A DNA stretch of 64,000 nucleotides from Angomonas deanei (GCA_903995115.1 LR877150.1:947001-1011000); one strand, 5' to 3'. Positions 47,208-58,506 are shown, numbered from the stretch's first letter. A program made the numbers and translations. Notes: a model not told the origin generated them from the sequence alone.

Positions 47208-48415
47208 GAACTAACTGGATGTGTGGGTCTCGAGGTAGTAAACGTGAGCTATTGTGAAAGCCTTGCCTCAGTCATTGCCTTATATGGGCTTCAAAACCTA
47301 ATGAAGGGGAATGTTGAAGGCAGCGGAGTTAACCGCGGTGAAGAATCCGCATTCAGGTCTGGCGTGCTTGCATATGATGGTGACACGTACATCGACGGGC
47401 CTGAGTCCCTACTTGTATCTCTATTGTGAGAAGGATGACCCGTAAGATGTCTTGTATGGTTAGAGGGAATAGTTTGTTACGGCAAGTACGTCAGAATTTC
47501 GCGGCAGTACCAGGGAAGGGTGACGGCCACCGGTTTGAAAACGTCTTTGCTTGAATTCCCGGAGGAGTGAAATAACAATTCCAACCCTCGAAGCGGTCCT
47601 CGTTCGAATCACTAAAACACCATTTTTTATAGGTGAGTACTAGTAGGACGAATACGAAACTTCTGTTTGGTTGTTTAGTAGTTTATTATAGGTTCATAAT
47701 TCATGATGAGTAAATGAACTCATTCTTTCTTTCTCTCACTTCAGTTCACTCTTTACTTTAGTATACCATAAAGAATTGTGCTCCTCTTGTATTAGATTCC
47801 GTTATGTTCTATTCTTGACATCCTTTCTTTCATCGCTTATCAGACTCGCATTATTGGTGGACGATGACCGACCATCGCTTTGTGGTGGTGGGTATTCTAC
47901 CGTCGCACTTCAACGAGTCCTAGGATTTTCGCTTTGATGATGTAGAAAGAGGTGGTTTTGTTTTGTTATTCATCTAACACAACCAAGCTAAAAACTGTTA
48001 CCTTTTCGGGAAGCCGTTGGGAAGTGTGTCCATCTTCACCCACAGAAAGAGGACCTATACGAAATCTGACTTCTCTCTATAATCTTTCAGGAGTACAGAG
48101 GCGAAAAGTATCGTGGCACTGAGGGACAGAAATAACCAGTGTTCAACCCCGATCCATCTGCGTGGTACGTGAGCCATTTGGTGCATATGGGTGTGACACG
48201 TGAATCTCACTCACCGGTCTGTCAGGGTTACCCAACTTGAAGACGTTTCGTTCCTTTAAAGGAATAATTTGGAGTATTGTGTGTGGAGTTGGAGTTTGCG
48301 TGTGCATGTTTTATGAAGATTTAACGAGTACTGACAGCCTATTAGTGTTGAAGCATCTCAAAAATGTGGGTGCTGCTCGTGGTGGAGTTGGAAATGTTCG
48401 CGGTTAGTTAACCTT
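47208..48415 (+). pseudogene. Highly decayed LRR gene relic
   Basis: Three scattered traces of LRR coding DNA: LTGCVGLEVVNVSYCESLAS at the left edge beside the right repeat of element B; GLSGLPNLKT near 48205-48245; and LKHLKNVGAARGGVGNVRG near 48350-48410. The DNA between them is without frame. The left half of the gene was lost or lies elsewhere. Between the traces (47430-48200) I see nothing else. Confidence 0.6.
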
Positions 48416-48439
48416 ATTCGATGGTATCTTCAGCGGCTT

Positions 48440-48734
48440 TACAACGTTTTAATTCCGTTCGGGCTGGTTTCGTCTCCTGCTTTGGCGGAAAGGGGGAAGT
48501 AGACTGTGTGGCGCGGTGGTGCACGGGCATTTGTGTTTGCGATTGTTTCTTCACCGCCTGTTAGTTTCATCGCTATAAAAGTCTACTCACAATACTATTG
48601 TGGCCCAACTCATTCCTGTTCGGTGTAAAATTGCGCTTGTGGTCTTCTCTATTTGCTTTCTCTTTCCCTCATCCTTCTCTTTTCAATTTCAATTTCTTTG
48701 ATTTTTTATTTTTATCTTTGTCTATACAGGACAT
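48440..48734 (+). repeat. RHS 5' flank, type 1 (copy 2)
   Basis: Diverged duplicate of 23736-24094 (GGGCTGGTTTCGTCTCC, GGTGCACGGGCATTTGTG, ATTGCGCTTGTGGTCTTC), placed before the decayed RHS copy. Confidence 0.75.
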
Positions 48735-50928
48735 TTGAAATGTCAGATCGCCTTCGATGATGATAAAAGACCATCTAACAATGGGGCAGAGGCGTTGCCG
48801 CTTGAAGTTTCACGCATCACAGAAGACTTTACAGACTACGTAAGGAGAATGTGCTACAAACGCCAATTTGGCTGCTGTCTCATTGTGGAGGACTACGAGG
48901 ACCAACTTGGTGGGATTTCCGAAGAATCTGTCGCCGGCGGCGGCGATGATATGTGGTCCATTAGCTTGTGGGTAAACGGCCATGGGAAGGGCATCGACAA
49001 GTCTCCTGTGCACCGCGCCATGTCGATCGGCGGAGAGAGTGGGTCAGGTAAGACCCATGCTGCGCTCCACTGTTTTAATTTACTCGATGGAAAAAAGAAG
49101 GACGATGAGTTGGAGTATCTGACTATTTACATAAAGTTGGCTGAAAGTTATGAACAGAATATACCCGATGATGAAGTATAACCTCAACACTGCTACGGAT
49201 GTGGATAACCAGATGCAAAACGAGGCAACGGAGGAGAACGATATCAGTACCCTGAAAGACCTTCGTGCCAACCTTTGCTTTGATTTCCTCTGTAAAAAAA
49301 TACAGGATATCACTGGGTGCTCATCGCTGTGGGGAAACAACACGTTCAAGCGGGTTCATATTATACTGGATGAGGCCGCTTCGTGTCCATGGATATACCG
49401 TTCCGTTAATCAAGTGTACCATGAAACATTTTATATGCCGGCTCTGTTTTCCAAAAAGACAGAGTTTGGCGAACACTTTTCTATTATTTGCTGCAGCACA
49501 ACAAGTGAAGCATTGTTTAAAGAGCGGTTGAGCAACCAGGATGCCTTTCACCCCGTTATTATGGGGCCCTGCGATAAGGTGTACGAAAATCTACTGAACA
49601 GTGGAAAGACCATGTTCGAGACGAACAAGAAAATGGCTAGTCTCTTTAAAAGGAATAATTGTTTCAGAGGGCTCATCCAGAATCGCCGATGTGGCGTGTT
49701 AGCGGCCACACTCATTTTTGAAACCGTTGCTTATATGATACCGGAAAGTCTTCCCGTCGAAGCGGACTTTGGTGACCGGTCCAATGAGGTGTCGACGTTC
49801 TTCTCCGATGGGAATATGAAAAGCGTCTATTTCATGGCGGACTTCATTTCTTGCGGAGTGGCCACTCCATACAGGAAATCAAATGGGTCTAATGACAAGC
49901 CCATTGAAAAATTGTAGAGATTAGTGGCAACATGTGTCCGCGCCCTTTTGTGCTGCCCCAAGAAGAGCAATTTGCCTATCGTTCACGATAACGAGGTGGT
50001 AAAAATAGGAATGCTGAGTGTGGCCTCCTCACCTGTGGTTCTTTGGGGCAAGGACAGAAAACTAGAGGTCGAGATGTCTTCCGCCCAGATCGTTCTTGGT
50101 GCCATGCTCTACAGTAGCAGTTCTTGTTTTCCGATGGCCACCAAGGCAAGTCCCTTTGCCCTGTTTTCGGCCTCCATCTTTTCCCTTTTCCTCGACGGTT
50201 GCTCTTCATACTATTATGGGGGGAAAACGGACTTTTCTCTTTCTGCGTTCCTTCGGCCGCTGAGCCAGACAGCGGTAGGAGACTATTCGGCCAAGATGGG
50301 CCACATTAGTGTTTCTTCCTTTTTAGTATCGAGTGAACGAATAGAGGCGCCGGATCATCTACAGGCGTATTTGCAGGTGCTACGGGGACAGCTGAGGAAT
50401 GACAAGGGAAGGGCATTTGTGCTTGTCAATAACCGTGACGCTCCGTATGCGGATCTCATCGCAAAAAGCGGAGATATCCTGTTCCTTATTCATTGTGAAG
50501 AATGTGTTGGCACGACGACTATGAATGTGCTGACCACGCTGAAGAATATGGGTTTCTACGGTACTGACGACCCCGAAGTGGATACTTTTGTCAAGGCACT
50601 CGACCTGAACGGACCAAACTTGGGGGAACAACTAGGTGATTTTATGGCCGAAGGGCCCAAGGGAAAAGGTAGGAGTTTATCTGGAAAAACGGCGGAGCCG
50701 TGGCCTCTGCTTCACGGGAAGCTGCTGACACGTCTGTTAATGAAGGAGTTAGAGTGCAACATTGCTGTTCCCGTGCTGGCGTGCAGCGAACCACGCAGTG
50801 AGGATGAAAAGACAGAATTTGTAAAATGCGTGGAAGAATATTCTTTTCAGAGTTTCGGGTGGAATGACCCCCCTGCGCTGCTGTTTGTCCGCGGTTCCAT
50901 CAAAAGGTCTACGACGATAAGTGTCTAG
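48735..50928 (+). pseudogene. RHS pseudogene, N-terminal domain largely lost
   Basis: Decayed RHS copy behind a type 1 flank. Recognisable are FGCCLIVEDYEDQL, the Walker A stretch SIGGESGSGKTHAALHC, the Walker B stretch VHIILDEAASCPWIYRSVNQ, and the C-terminal YADLIAKSGDILFLIHC segment, where the nuclease-like motif has diverged. Most of the roughly 200 residues before the NTPase domain are missing and about three breaks interrupt the rest. The last third is open and closest to the RHS pseudogene at 31.6-34.3 kb. Confidence 0.85.
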
Positions 50929-50976
50929 CTTATGCTTTGTTATTATTTGTTCTTAATGCCTGCCGTATGGCCTTCT

Positions 50977-50996
50977 TGACTTTCAGAGAAAAGACG
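50977..50996 (+). promoter_or_regulatory. Partial RHS 3' hairpin
   Basis: Same CTTGACTTTCAGAGAAAAG core as at 26.8 and 34.4 kb, but the right arm has changed and only a 4-base stem remains. Confidence 0.45.
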
Positions 50997-51185
50997 ATGA
51001 AGGTGTACTGGTGGTCGTGTTTAGTGAGATGCGTCGCGTCCTGTATTTACCATGGTAAGTATGTCTCATCATGACAAACCTCTTCCAGGAGGGTTTTGCA
51101 CTTTTGCAATAGGTTTTCTTTCTCGTCTTTGTTTTATTTTGTTTTTAGTATTTAGTATGTAGTGTTTCTTTTATTATTATTATTT

Positions 51186-52421
51186 ATGTTTCTATTTCGA
51201 TGTATTTCACGGTACACTGCCTACTTTAAGTCAGTGATCCCTCTCGCACTCACGGCTGTTAATTCCCATGCTAGGGAGTGTGGGGAGCACCACGAAGAGG
51301 GTGTACTCGGCTGTAACATCGTGTCTGACACCTGTGGAAGAAGTCGTATAATTGAAGTGGATTCGTCCGACGTGGCGTGTCTGGAGCGTGTTCAGTGGTG
51401 GATAGAGAGAGAGCGTGATTGTCCTCTGCGAATCGCCGTCAGGTTCAGTGGTAATGAGTTTCAGGGACACATTCCTGCATGGGAAAAACTCTCCCAACGG
51501 CTCTCGGCGGGTAAGGTGGAACACACTTTTGACTTGCAAAATGTGGGCGTAGAGTCCCTTCTCCCTTTCGCTGTCCTGTTAAAGCGGTCGGGAGTGGTTC
51601 GCTTGGATGAGTGTGACTTGAACACTCTAGAGGCGCTGGCAGGACTCGAGCTGTTGAGAGAAGTGCATTTATCGTCTTGCCACGGTGCTTTTACGCTTGT
51701 TCCACTGCTTACATGTCCTAACCTGACCAGTATAGGCGTCACAGATTGTCCTAGGGTGAGTTCGCCGGAGGTCCTGGGGAGGCTTCGGAATCTGAAAGAG
51801 ATATCTTTGGCGGACTTTTCTATCACAAGTCTTGATTTCCTAAAGGACTGTACCTTGCTCGAGTATGTCAATGTCCGCCATTGTAAGAATTTTCTCTCGC
51901 TTGATGGTCTGAGTGGAATTGAGAAGCTGAAGACCGTGATCGCCTGCTACTCTGCCATTGAGAGTATTGAACATCTAGCCGGATGTGTGGCACTCGAGTC
52001 GGTGAACGTCAGTGGTTGTCGGGGTCTTACCTCGCTTGAAGGTTTGAGCGGACTCGAGAAGCTGAGAACTGTGAATGTCAGTTGCACTTCCATTGAGAGT
52101 ATTGAACATTTTGCTGGGTGTCTAGAACTAGAGAAGGTGAATGTCAGTTATTGTAAGAATCTTACTTCGCTTGTTGGTCTGAGCGGACTCAAGAAGCTGA
52201 AGACCTTGGATGCCAGTTACACGGAAATTGAGAGTGTCGAACACCTATCTGAATGTGAAGCCCTTGAGTCATTGGATGTGAGCTACTGTGAACCTTTAGC
52301 TTCACTTTCGTGTTTGGATGGATTGCCAAACCTCCGTTCTGTGAAAGCTATCGGCACTTTCGTTCCTCCAGACACACAACTATGCCATTGTCCAAAGGTG
52401 AAGTATCTTGTACTAAAGTAA
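51186..52421 (+). CDS. Leucine-rich-repeat protein, intact
   Basis: A 411-residue protein from ATG 51186; an upstream GTG frame is T-rich 5' UTR. Residues 1-130 form a family-specific N-terminal domain (ARECGEHHEEGVLGCN, WWIERERDCPLRIAVRFSG, KVEHTFDLQNVGVESLLPFA). Then come about 11 leucine-rich repeats near 23 residues long, such as LSGLEKLRTVNVSCTSIESI and FAGCLELEKVNVSYCKNLTS. No signal peptide or membrane anchor is clear. It follows an RHS copy by about 260 bases, the same order as at 31.6-35.2 kb. Function is unknown; LRR proteins bind other proteins. Confidence 0.85.
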   Translation: MFLFRCISRYTAYFKSVIPLALTAVNSHARECGEHHEEGVLGCNIVSDTCGRSRIIEVDSSDVACLERVQWWIERERDCPLRIAVRFSGNEFQGHIPAWEKLSQRLSAGKVEHTFDLQNVGVESLLPFAVLLKRSGVVRLDECDLNTLEALAGLELLREVHLSSCHGAFTLVPLLTCPNLTSIGVTDCPRVSSPEVLGRLRNLKEISLADFSITSLDFLKDCTLLEYVNVRHCKNFLSLDGLSGIEKLKTVIACYSAIESIEHLAGCVALESVNVSGCRGLTSLEGLSGLEKLRTVNVSCTSIESIEHFAGCLELEKVNVSYCKNLTSLVGLSGLKKLKTLDASYTEIESVEHLSECEALESLDVSYCEPLASLSCLDGLPNLRSVKAIGTFVPPDTQLCHCPKVKYLVLK

Positions 52422-53193
52422 GTGGCCAGTCACACGGATTCTGCGCACATTAAGGTCTTATCCAAAGTGCTTTTGAGGTATGACAGTTTACGTGTCTATT
52501 TAAGAACTACTGGAGATTAAAGTTGTTACATAATTGTGGGTTTCTGAACAGCACTGGTTTACAAAAGGGCGGCAACAGGTTATTCCTTTTTAGAGTCTCT
52601 TCAGGGATATTAGCGTTAAATAGTGTTAGCATTAAACAGGGGCGCTGCAAGTATGTTATGTGACTTTATAGGTACCTCTTCTTTTCACAAATCATTCGTG
52701 AGCACTTTTCAATTTTCGTCTCTCTCTGTCTTTTAGTGCATACTTTTAAGTGGATCGTACATTTCAAGCGTTGATTGGGGTCGACTATGGGGAACCCGTT
52801 CTTAGGTGATCTTTTACATGGAATCATTGCGTAACAACTCTGTTGGCGTCTTGGGTTCATATCTGCAGTTTGCCTATACAGGCTGTCTTTCGGTAAACCA
52901 TCTAGCAGGGTAAAGTAGTGCATTGAGTGGTAAGTCAGGGGATCACTATAATGTCATTTGGCTCGGACGTGCCGTATGTGTTAGTGTCATTGACCGGGTT
53001 ATCATTATTTAGTGTAATTCATAGGGCAACTGTTGCTGTCCACTTTCCTGTACAAACTGTGATTGCGTGACACGGTTCATTTCAATATTCTGCCAGAAAC
53101 CCCACTGGTGGTTTAGGCTCTTGTTTTCAAGTACTGCGTGTCTCCCTCAGAAGAATACTTGTCGTGCCACTTGGTGTTGTTGTGTGTATGTTG
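52422..53193 (+). other. Spacer between LRR gene and telomere-like tract
   Basis: No supported gene or repeat recognised. Confidence 0.45.
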
Positions 53194-53343
53194 GTGTTAG
53201 TGTTAGTGTTAGTGTTAGTGTTAGTGTTAGTGTTAGTGTTAGTGTTAGTGTTAGTGTTAGTGTTAGTGTTAGGGTTAGGGTTAGGGTTAGTGTTAGGGTT
53301 AGTGTTAGTGTTAGTGTTAGGGTTAGGGTTAGGGTTAGGGTTA
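53194..53343 (+). repeat. Interstitial telomere-like tract, 25 hexamers, mostly GTGTTA
   Basis: 150 bases in perfect 6-base register. The left half is GTGTTA; GGGTTA units mix in on the right and end the tract. The G-rich strand is the + strand. Confidence 0.95.
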
Positions 53344-53608
53344 GCCGTTCCAAACGGAGTTTGGAAGCGGCATGACGGTGGCGCGGGATCGGAACGATCC
53401 GCGACGCCGAAAAAATTTTTGGTAAAAATAAATATTTTTATTTTCTTTTTTATCGAGTGATCTTGTAGATTTACGCTATGCGTTATGATAAGTCACTCCA
53501 ACGTCAAAATTGTATTTTGGGAGGAGGGAAAGAAAATTTCATTTCATTTATTTTCATTCTTTTTTGATATAGAGTAAATTTCTTTTTTATAAAATTATTT
53601 TAAAGATT
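53344..53608 (+). repeat. Hairpin-rich block, copy 1
   Basis: About 265 bases repeated at 58821-59088. It holds two perfect hairpins: TTCCAAAC-GGA-GTTTGGAA (53348-53366) and GGATCG-GAA-CGATCC (53386-53400), then an A/T palindrome. It begins directly after the telomere-like tract and ends at the left edge of retroelement copy C. Confidence 0.88.
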
Positions 53609-54236
53609 GATATCGTGGAGAGAGGAAGCACGCGCGCAGTTTTATGTGAAAGCCCGAGAAAATAAGCTGACAAAGAACGAGTTCATCCTTGGTTGCTGCC
53701 TCCTTATATGGGACATCACAAAAGTTGAGGGCGGTTTGATGCGTCTTATGGCGCTGCTCTTCCTGGAAAAATCAGAAGCGTCACGGATCAAGTTACACAA
53801 CGTAATGATCCTGAGCCTCTCACCTCCCCAAATAAAAATTGAGTTTGGGAAGTATCTCGATCAATTCACGGTTCCACTCTTTCCAACAAGATCCTGTTTG
53901 CAGGATATGAATGAGGAAATCTTGCAAGAAGTTCGCGGTTTCAGTGGCGGCTCTTCCAAAGCTCCTGCTTACCTGAAGTTCTACCGCGACGGAGTTGAGA
54001 AGAGCGAGTTCCTCGGCGGCGGTGTTTCAAACGCGGCAAGGGAAAACGAAGAGATTGCCAGTCTGCGAAGAACAGTGACCAGCCAACAGGAAACCATTGC
54101 CGCTTTGACGCTTCAGCTGCAGAACAATCAATCCAACAGCAACCGAGGACGCGGCGGACGTGGAAGGGGATTCGGCAGAGGAAATGCGACTGCAGTACAA
54201 GAAGAGTATGGAAACCCGCTCCCAAAAAACCCTTAA
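53607..54236 (+). CDS. Gag-like frame of copy C, left edge incomplete
   Basis: A 209-codon frame without an ATG near its left edge, which abuts the hairpin-rich block. It matches copy D (SWREEARAQFYVKARE, GCCLLIWDI, RSCLQDMNEEILQEVRGFSG) and ends in an RGG-rich tail (NRGRGGRGRGFGRGN). Likely Gag-like, nucleic-acid binding. Confidence 0.7.
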   Translation: MISWREEARAQFYVKARENKLTKNEFILGCCLLIWDITKVEGGLMRLMALLFLEKSEASRIKLHNVMILSLSPPQIKIEFGKYLDQFTVPLFPTRSCLQDMNEEILQEVRGFSGGSSKAPAYLKFYRDGVEKSEFLGGGVSNAARENEEIASLRRTVTSQQETIAALTLQLQNNQSNSNRGRGGRGRGFGRGNATAVQEEYGNPLPKNP

Positions 54237-54373
54237 GGAGTGGAGTCGCCGGAAAAACCTCCAACGCCAGGCATGAATTAAACCACATTCTGTTTGGTGC
54301 GGGACTAACGGACGGAAAGACGTCCAACAAGGAGCTGAACATTCTCCTAAATCTGTTCAACAACAAAAACATT

Positions 54374-56581
54374 GTGACAGTGGCGTGTGTATCCATTATG
54401 GAGGAGACCCCCGAGTATCTGCAGAAAATTGTCAATCTGGCGGACTACGGGAAGATGGTATTCATTCCAATTTACACGAGAAGCCACTGGGTCGCGTCTG
54501 TCCTTCGCATCCGTTCCGACGGTACACCGACGCTGGTGTATTACGACTCGGCTCCCTCCCATCAGGTGAGGCGAGACATTAACCGAGTATTCCGCAAGAC
54601 TTTAAACATTGAGGTGGAAGAACAAAGCATACAGCGTCAAGAAAGAGACAGTATGGACTGCGGAATTTATATGTTCTCCGTCTACGCGGGCATATTTTTC
54701 AGATCCCCCATAAAAGATCTAAAGAGTAAGGTAAGGCGCTTGAGAGACTTCCTCTCAGAGTATGTTGCTAATCCCTCCCCAAAGCCGACATTTTTGGCTG
54801 CCGTACAAGACATCTTGTACGAGCGTCTTGTGGAAGGAGGAAACAACGGCAACGAGCGACATTCGCTCATGCGGTATTATACTCAAAAGTATTCACAGCA
54901 CATCCGACGATTCAAGAACAACCCGAAAACGAGAAGTCTGTTCATTGCAATTGCAATGATCGCCATAGCAGAGGGCAAGAAACGCTTGGTGGAGTGGACC
55001 AACTTAACGTCCCAGGCCGGCAAAAGGAAGCTGGCCTCTGGTTGTACCAACGATGTGGCGGACCTTTTGTACTTGTATGGGTATCCACCACAGCCGTTCG
55101 GAAAAGCCAGCAGAGAGGGTGAACCAGAAGTGATAGGCACCGCTCGACCAGGACCCTTGTTTCTTCAGAAAGGGAACGAACCGACTATTCAGCTTCCCGA
55201 GCGCGTCGGCCTTAGGACGTTTGTGGTGGGAACGTGCTTTGTGGACGACCATTACGAGTTGTGCACAAGCAATGTGTCCTCTCTAGTGGGTTTGTACGTG
55301 AACAGTCCCGATGAAACTCCAGAGACAGTGCAACCACCACGAGACGATGAGGAATTAGAGGCACCAACAGCGACATCTGCTGTTATACAAGAAGAATCGG
55401 AAGTTGTTCAGACGACGGCGACATCTGCCGCGAGAGACGAAACCGTACCGCTGGATGTGGAGAACGTGATACGGGACGACGAACTGGAGGTGGACCCATC
55501 CGATAACGCAGGGACGTACCTTGCAAATACGGACACCACTCCAAAAAACCGGTCGGGCAGACAGCTAGACGGACAAGGACGAACCATGTGGGGGTCTGTC
55601 TGCCCGAGATTGTGGATCTTAAACCCCCACGAGCACCCGTTGTACCTCAACACGAAGGAGAGCGGGGAACATGCACTACGCCTCAAGTGGCTTCGCCGTT
55701 TCCAAAAGCTACCATCCGAGTACCTATGCTCCCCGGTAGACGAGGTGGTGATCGACATGCTAAAGAAGGATGCTGTCGCGAGAAGTTACACGTGGGCGAC
55801 TTTTGTCCGCAAGTTGATGTTGATTCAGTCGGCGTTGATCAACCTACCTCTGTACTCGAATCAAGAGTGCGGTATCGATCTAAAGACGTACCCAAGGTGG
55901 GTAGAGACGGTCAAGTTGTCCAAGTGGATGCAGCAGCGGTCCGACTCCAAGGAGACGGCAGTCATCAGTGTGAGTCAATTCCAGGACTTGCATCGCAAGA
56001 TTCGCCACACGATGCCACTGACTGCGTTGTACCTAAGGTTAATGTGGTGTACAGCGGCGCGGGCCGGCGACGTGGACAAGCTCAAGATCCGGGATGTTTG
56101 GTTTCAAACCGCTGCTACCCCGGACGCCCAGACCACCAACCTCCGCTCGCCACAACTAGGGTCGGATATGATACCCATATCGGTGACCATGAAGAGAGGA
56201 AAGGGCGCTTATTTTCGCGGTACGTACATAATCCATACGGCGATCCCCCGCGAGGATGCGGATCAATTGCACCAGTTGAGGACGCACCGACGAACGAACC
56301 AGTTATTGTTTCCAAAGACCAAGGACCGGCGCGAGGAGGCTTTATGGGCCTTGAAGCAGCTGGAGGAGAGAGCCATTGTTCCATCGGTACGAAAGAGCGC
56401 CTTGTGTTTTCTGGCGGAACAGGGTCTGACCGAAGAAGAGTTGATGGCGATCAGCGGTCATACGAGGGTAGAAACCCTGCATCGATACCTGGGCGTTGGC
56501 CGCCAACCAACGAGGGGGGACGTCGGCCTACAGGAACGCGCCGCGGCCGCCCTCCGCCGCCTCCGACGTCCTTTGAGTTAG
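54374..56581 (+). CDS. Ulp1/C48-like protease plus tyrosine recombinase, copy C
   Basis: A 735-codon frame beginning with GTG; the frame is open further left across the Gag end, and no start codon is needed if it is reached by read-through at -1, as the layout suggests. Protease motifs: HWVASVLRI, YYDSAPSHQV and RQERDSMDCGIYMF. Recombinase motifs: CTAARAGDVDKLKIRDVW and SGHTRVETLHRYLGVG. A middle region holding NRSGRQLDGQGRTMWGSVCP is shared with element B (GRTLWGSVCP) and may separate the two activities. Confidence 0.83.
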   Translation: MTVACVSIMEETPEYLQKIVNLADYGKMVFIPIYTRSHWVASVLRIRSDGTPTLVYYDSAPSHQVRRDINRVFRKTLNIEVEEQSIQRQERDSMDCGIYMFSVYAGIFFRSPIKDLKSKVRRLRDFLSEYVANPSPKPTFLAAVQDILYERLVEGGNNGNERHSLMRYYTQKYSQHIRRFKNNPKTRSLFIAIAMIAIAEGKKRLVEWTNLTSQAGKRKLASGCTNDVADLLYLYGYPPQPFGKASREGEPEVIGTARPGPLFLQKGNEPTIQLPERVGLRTFVVGTCFVDDHYELCTSNVSSLVGLYVNSPDETPETVQPPRDDEELEAPTATSAVIQEESEVVQTTATSAARDETVPLDVENVIRDDELEVDPSDNAGTYLANTDTTPKNRSGRQLDGQGRTMWGSVCPRLWILNPHEHPLYLNTKESGEHALRLKWLRRFQKLPSEYLCSPVDEVVIDMLKKDAVARSYTWATFVRKLMLIQSALINLPLYSNQECGIDLKTYPRWVETVKLSKWMQQRSDSKETAVISVSQFQDLHRKIRHTMPLTALYLRLMWCTAARAGDVDKLKIRDVWFQTAATPDAQTTNLRSPQLGSDMIPISVTMKRGKGAYFRGTYIIHTAIPREDADQLHQLRTHRRTNQLLFPKTKDRREEALWALKQLEERAIVPSVRKSALCFLAEQGLTEEELMAISGHTRVETLHRYLGVGRQPTRGDVGLQERAAAALRRLRRPLS

Positions 56582-58506
56582 GCGCCAAAGCACCAAAGAC
56601 ACGGGATCTAGGACTGAAAGAGTGTTCGATCGTAGAGGAGATGATTGTCCTGTTTGAACGAGAAGGCAATTTTGACGAAGCGCAGAGTTGGCGCACTAGA
56701 CTCGAGACGATGCAGCAGCACCCCAGTCCACATTGGCCGCTACACTTGAAGTGCCCATCCTTGTTGGATCTACAACGTCTGTTACGCCTTCCTGTGGCAC
56801 ACAGCAAAACGATGGATATGCTAATAGAAGTGCAGAAGTTTCTGCAACCGGACTACTACCGTGGCATGCGCACCTCACGAACGATAAAGACCACCTCCCT
56901 TTCTATGGAGGACGTCCGGTTGGCAGTAGAGCGAGGAAAGTTTGAGCTGTGTGATGAGTTGAACCGCGCTTTGGATCAGTATGCGCGCAGCAGCAGTGGT
57001 GGACAACGAACGCGCTTTGGAAGATTACCAAGTGAGTATCACAGCGTCAACGCGTTCTATGTGACGGAGATGAAGGGACGTCGACGTCTTATTACGGAAC
57101 CTATTTGAACGGTGTGGTCGACGTGGACACCATCCCAAAAGTGGACAGCCTCGGTCGCCTAGAGAAGCGACAAGCGTTGAGACACTGCAAGTGGCTGTTG
57201 CAGATAGACTTTAATAGCTTCTATGATGCGATTCCGCTACATGACGTCCATGTACGGAACAAGTTTGTTTTCTTGGGTAGGGACCGACAGTACTACCAGT
57301 TGAGGACGCTTCCCACTGGGGCGCGGTGGAGCGTGATTGTTGGACAAACTATTACTTCCTTGATTGTCGATGTAGACACACCGTTGACTATTTTAACGAT
57401 GATAGACAACATTATTATCGGTGGTCGTGAAGGACAGGAAGAATTGTTTGTATCTACGGTAAGACGAATTTTGGAACGCATACGAGCGGTAAATCTTGAA
57501 ACGTCACCTGACCGGGAAGAACTACTTAACACCTCCAGTGTTGATCTTCTGAGCATGGCGTTGGCGAACAACACGTTTCTCGGAGAGGAGTATGCTTGGG
57601 ATGCTAGGCTGAAAGAACGAGTGGTACGCAACTCCACGAAGACAGTGGCCAAGCTAAACCTGTGCATGCGGAAGTGCCCCTACTACACGTGTAGAAGTTT
57701 TGTCAGCATGATCAGCTTAGTGCTGTTTGCTTTCCACACGACCAACAAGAATCCAGCAGGCTTATTCTTCTTATTGAAGGTGTATCGGGCCGTATACACA
57801 GAGGTGAGCCGAACTGGCGGCGAGTGGGACGTGGCACTAGACCACGTGGCCCCATCGGTGCAGGAGGAGTTACGGCGGGTAATAGACTTGCTTTCCCGCA
57901 ACGAGTACACAAGGGTGTCGGATAAGATGTGAAGTCACGTACGATGAGAATGGCTATGACTTTCTCGTTTACACCGATGCTTCCGATGCCGGATGGGGTG
58001 CCATTGTACAGGATACGCAGACCGGTGAAACGACAGGGCTGCAGAAGGCGTGGGTCGACGAGTTAGTAGTGAACCGCTACTACGGACCTAGAGGCGAAGA
58101 GAGAACGACTTGGTTTAATCGGAAGCACAGTGCCCATGCAGAACCAAGGTGCATTCTGGAGGTCCTGCAGTACCTAATCGAGTCTCGATTATTGACCACA
58201 GGTCAACGCGTGGCGGTCGTGACGGATCACGAGGCGATTGTGGCGGCACAGCGGAAGCTCAACGGGTTTGGTGGCATAGGACGCGGTTATACATTGAACC
58301 GTCTATTTGAGCTCACGTATAACATTCTATACACGGAAGGGATTCTGGTGGTTTATTTCTACATTGCTGGCCCACAGAATCCGGCGGATACCCTATCACG
58401 AGTGTTTCATCACAATAATAGCTTTGGGGAAATACGAACGATGGATGCTTCCGGGCTGCGTCTGCCAAGGCTCAAGGAAACATTTTGCCCGCTGGCGGAA
58501 GAGTAG
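56580..58506 (+). pseudogene. RT/RNase H region of copy C, broken
   Basis: Reverse transcriptase and RNase H coding region, recognisable throughout (MRTSRTIKTTSLSMEDVRLA, IDFNSFYDAIPL, LPTGARWSVIVG, YTDASDAGWG, GPQNPADTLSRV). About two breaks. Nearly identical to copy A over the last 1.2 kb. Confidence 0.85.

Noticed and set aside
47590-47625. A GTTCGAATC stretch resembling a tRNA T-loop / B box
   Set aside because: The flanking bases do not form a T-stem and no A box or acceptor stem is found at suitable distance.
53147-53353. Long frames on both strands across the GTGTTA/GGGTTA tract
   Set aside because: Six-base repeats without stops give open frames in several phases; the products are dipeptide repeats and are not genes.
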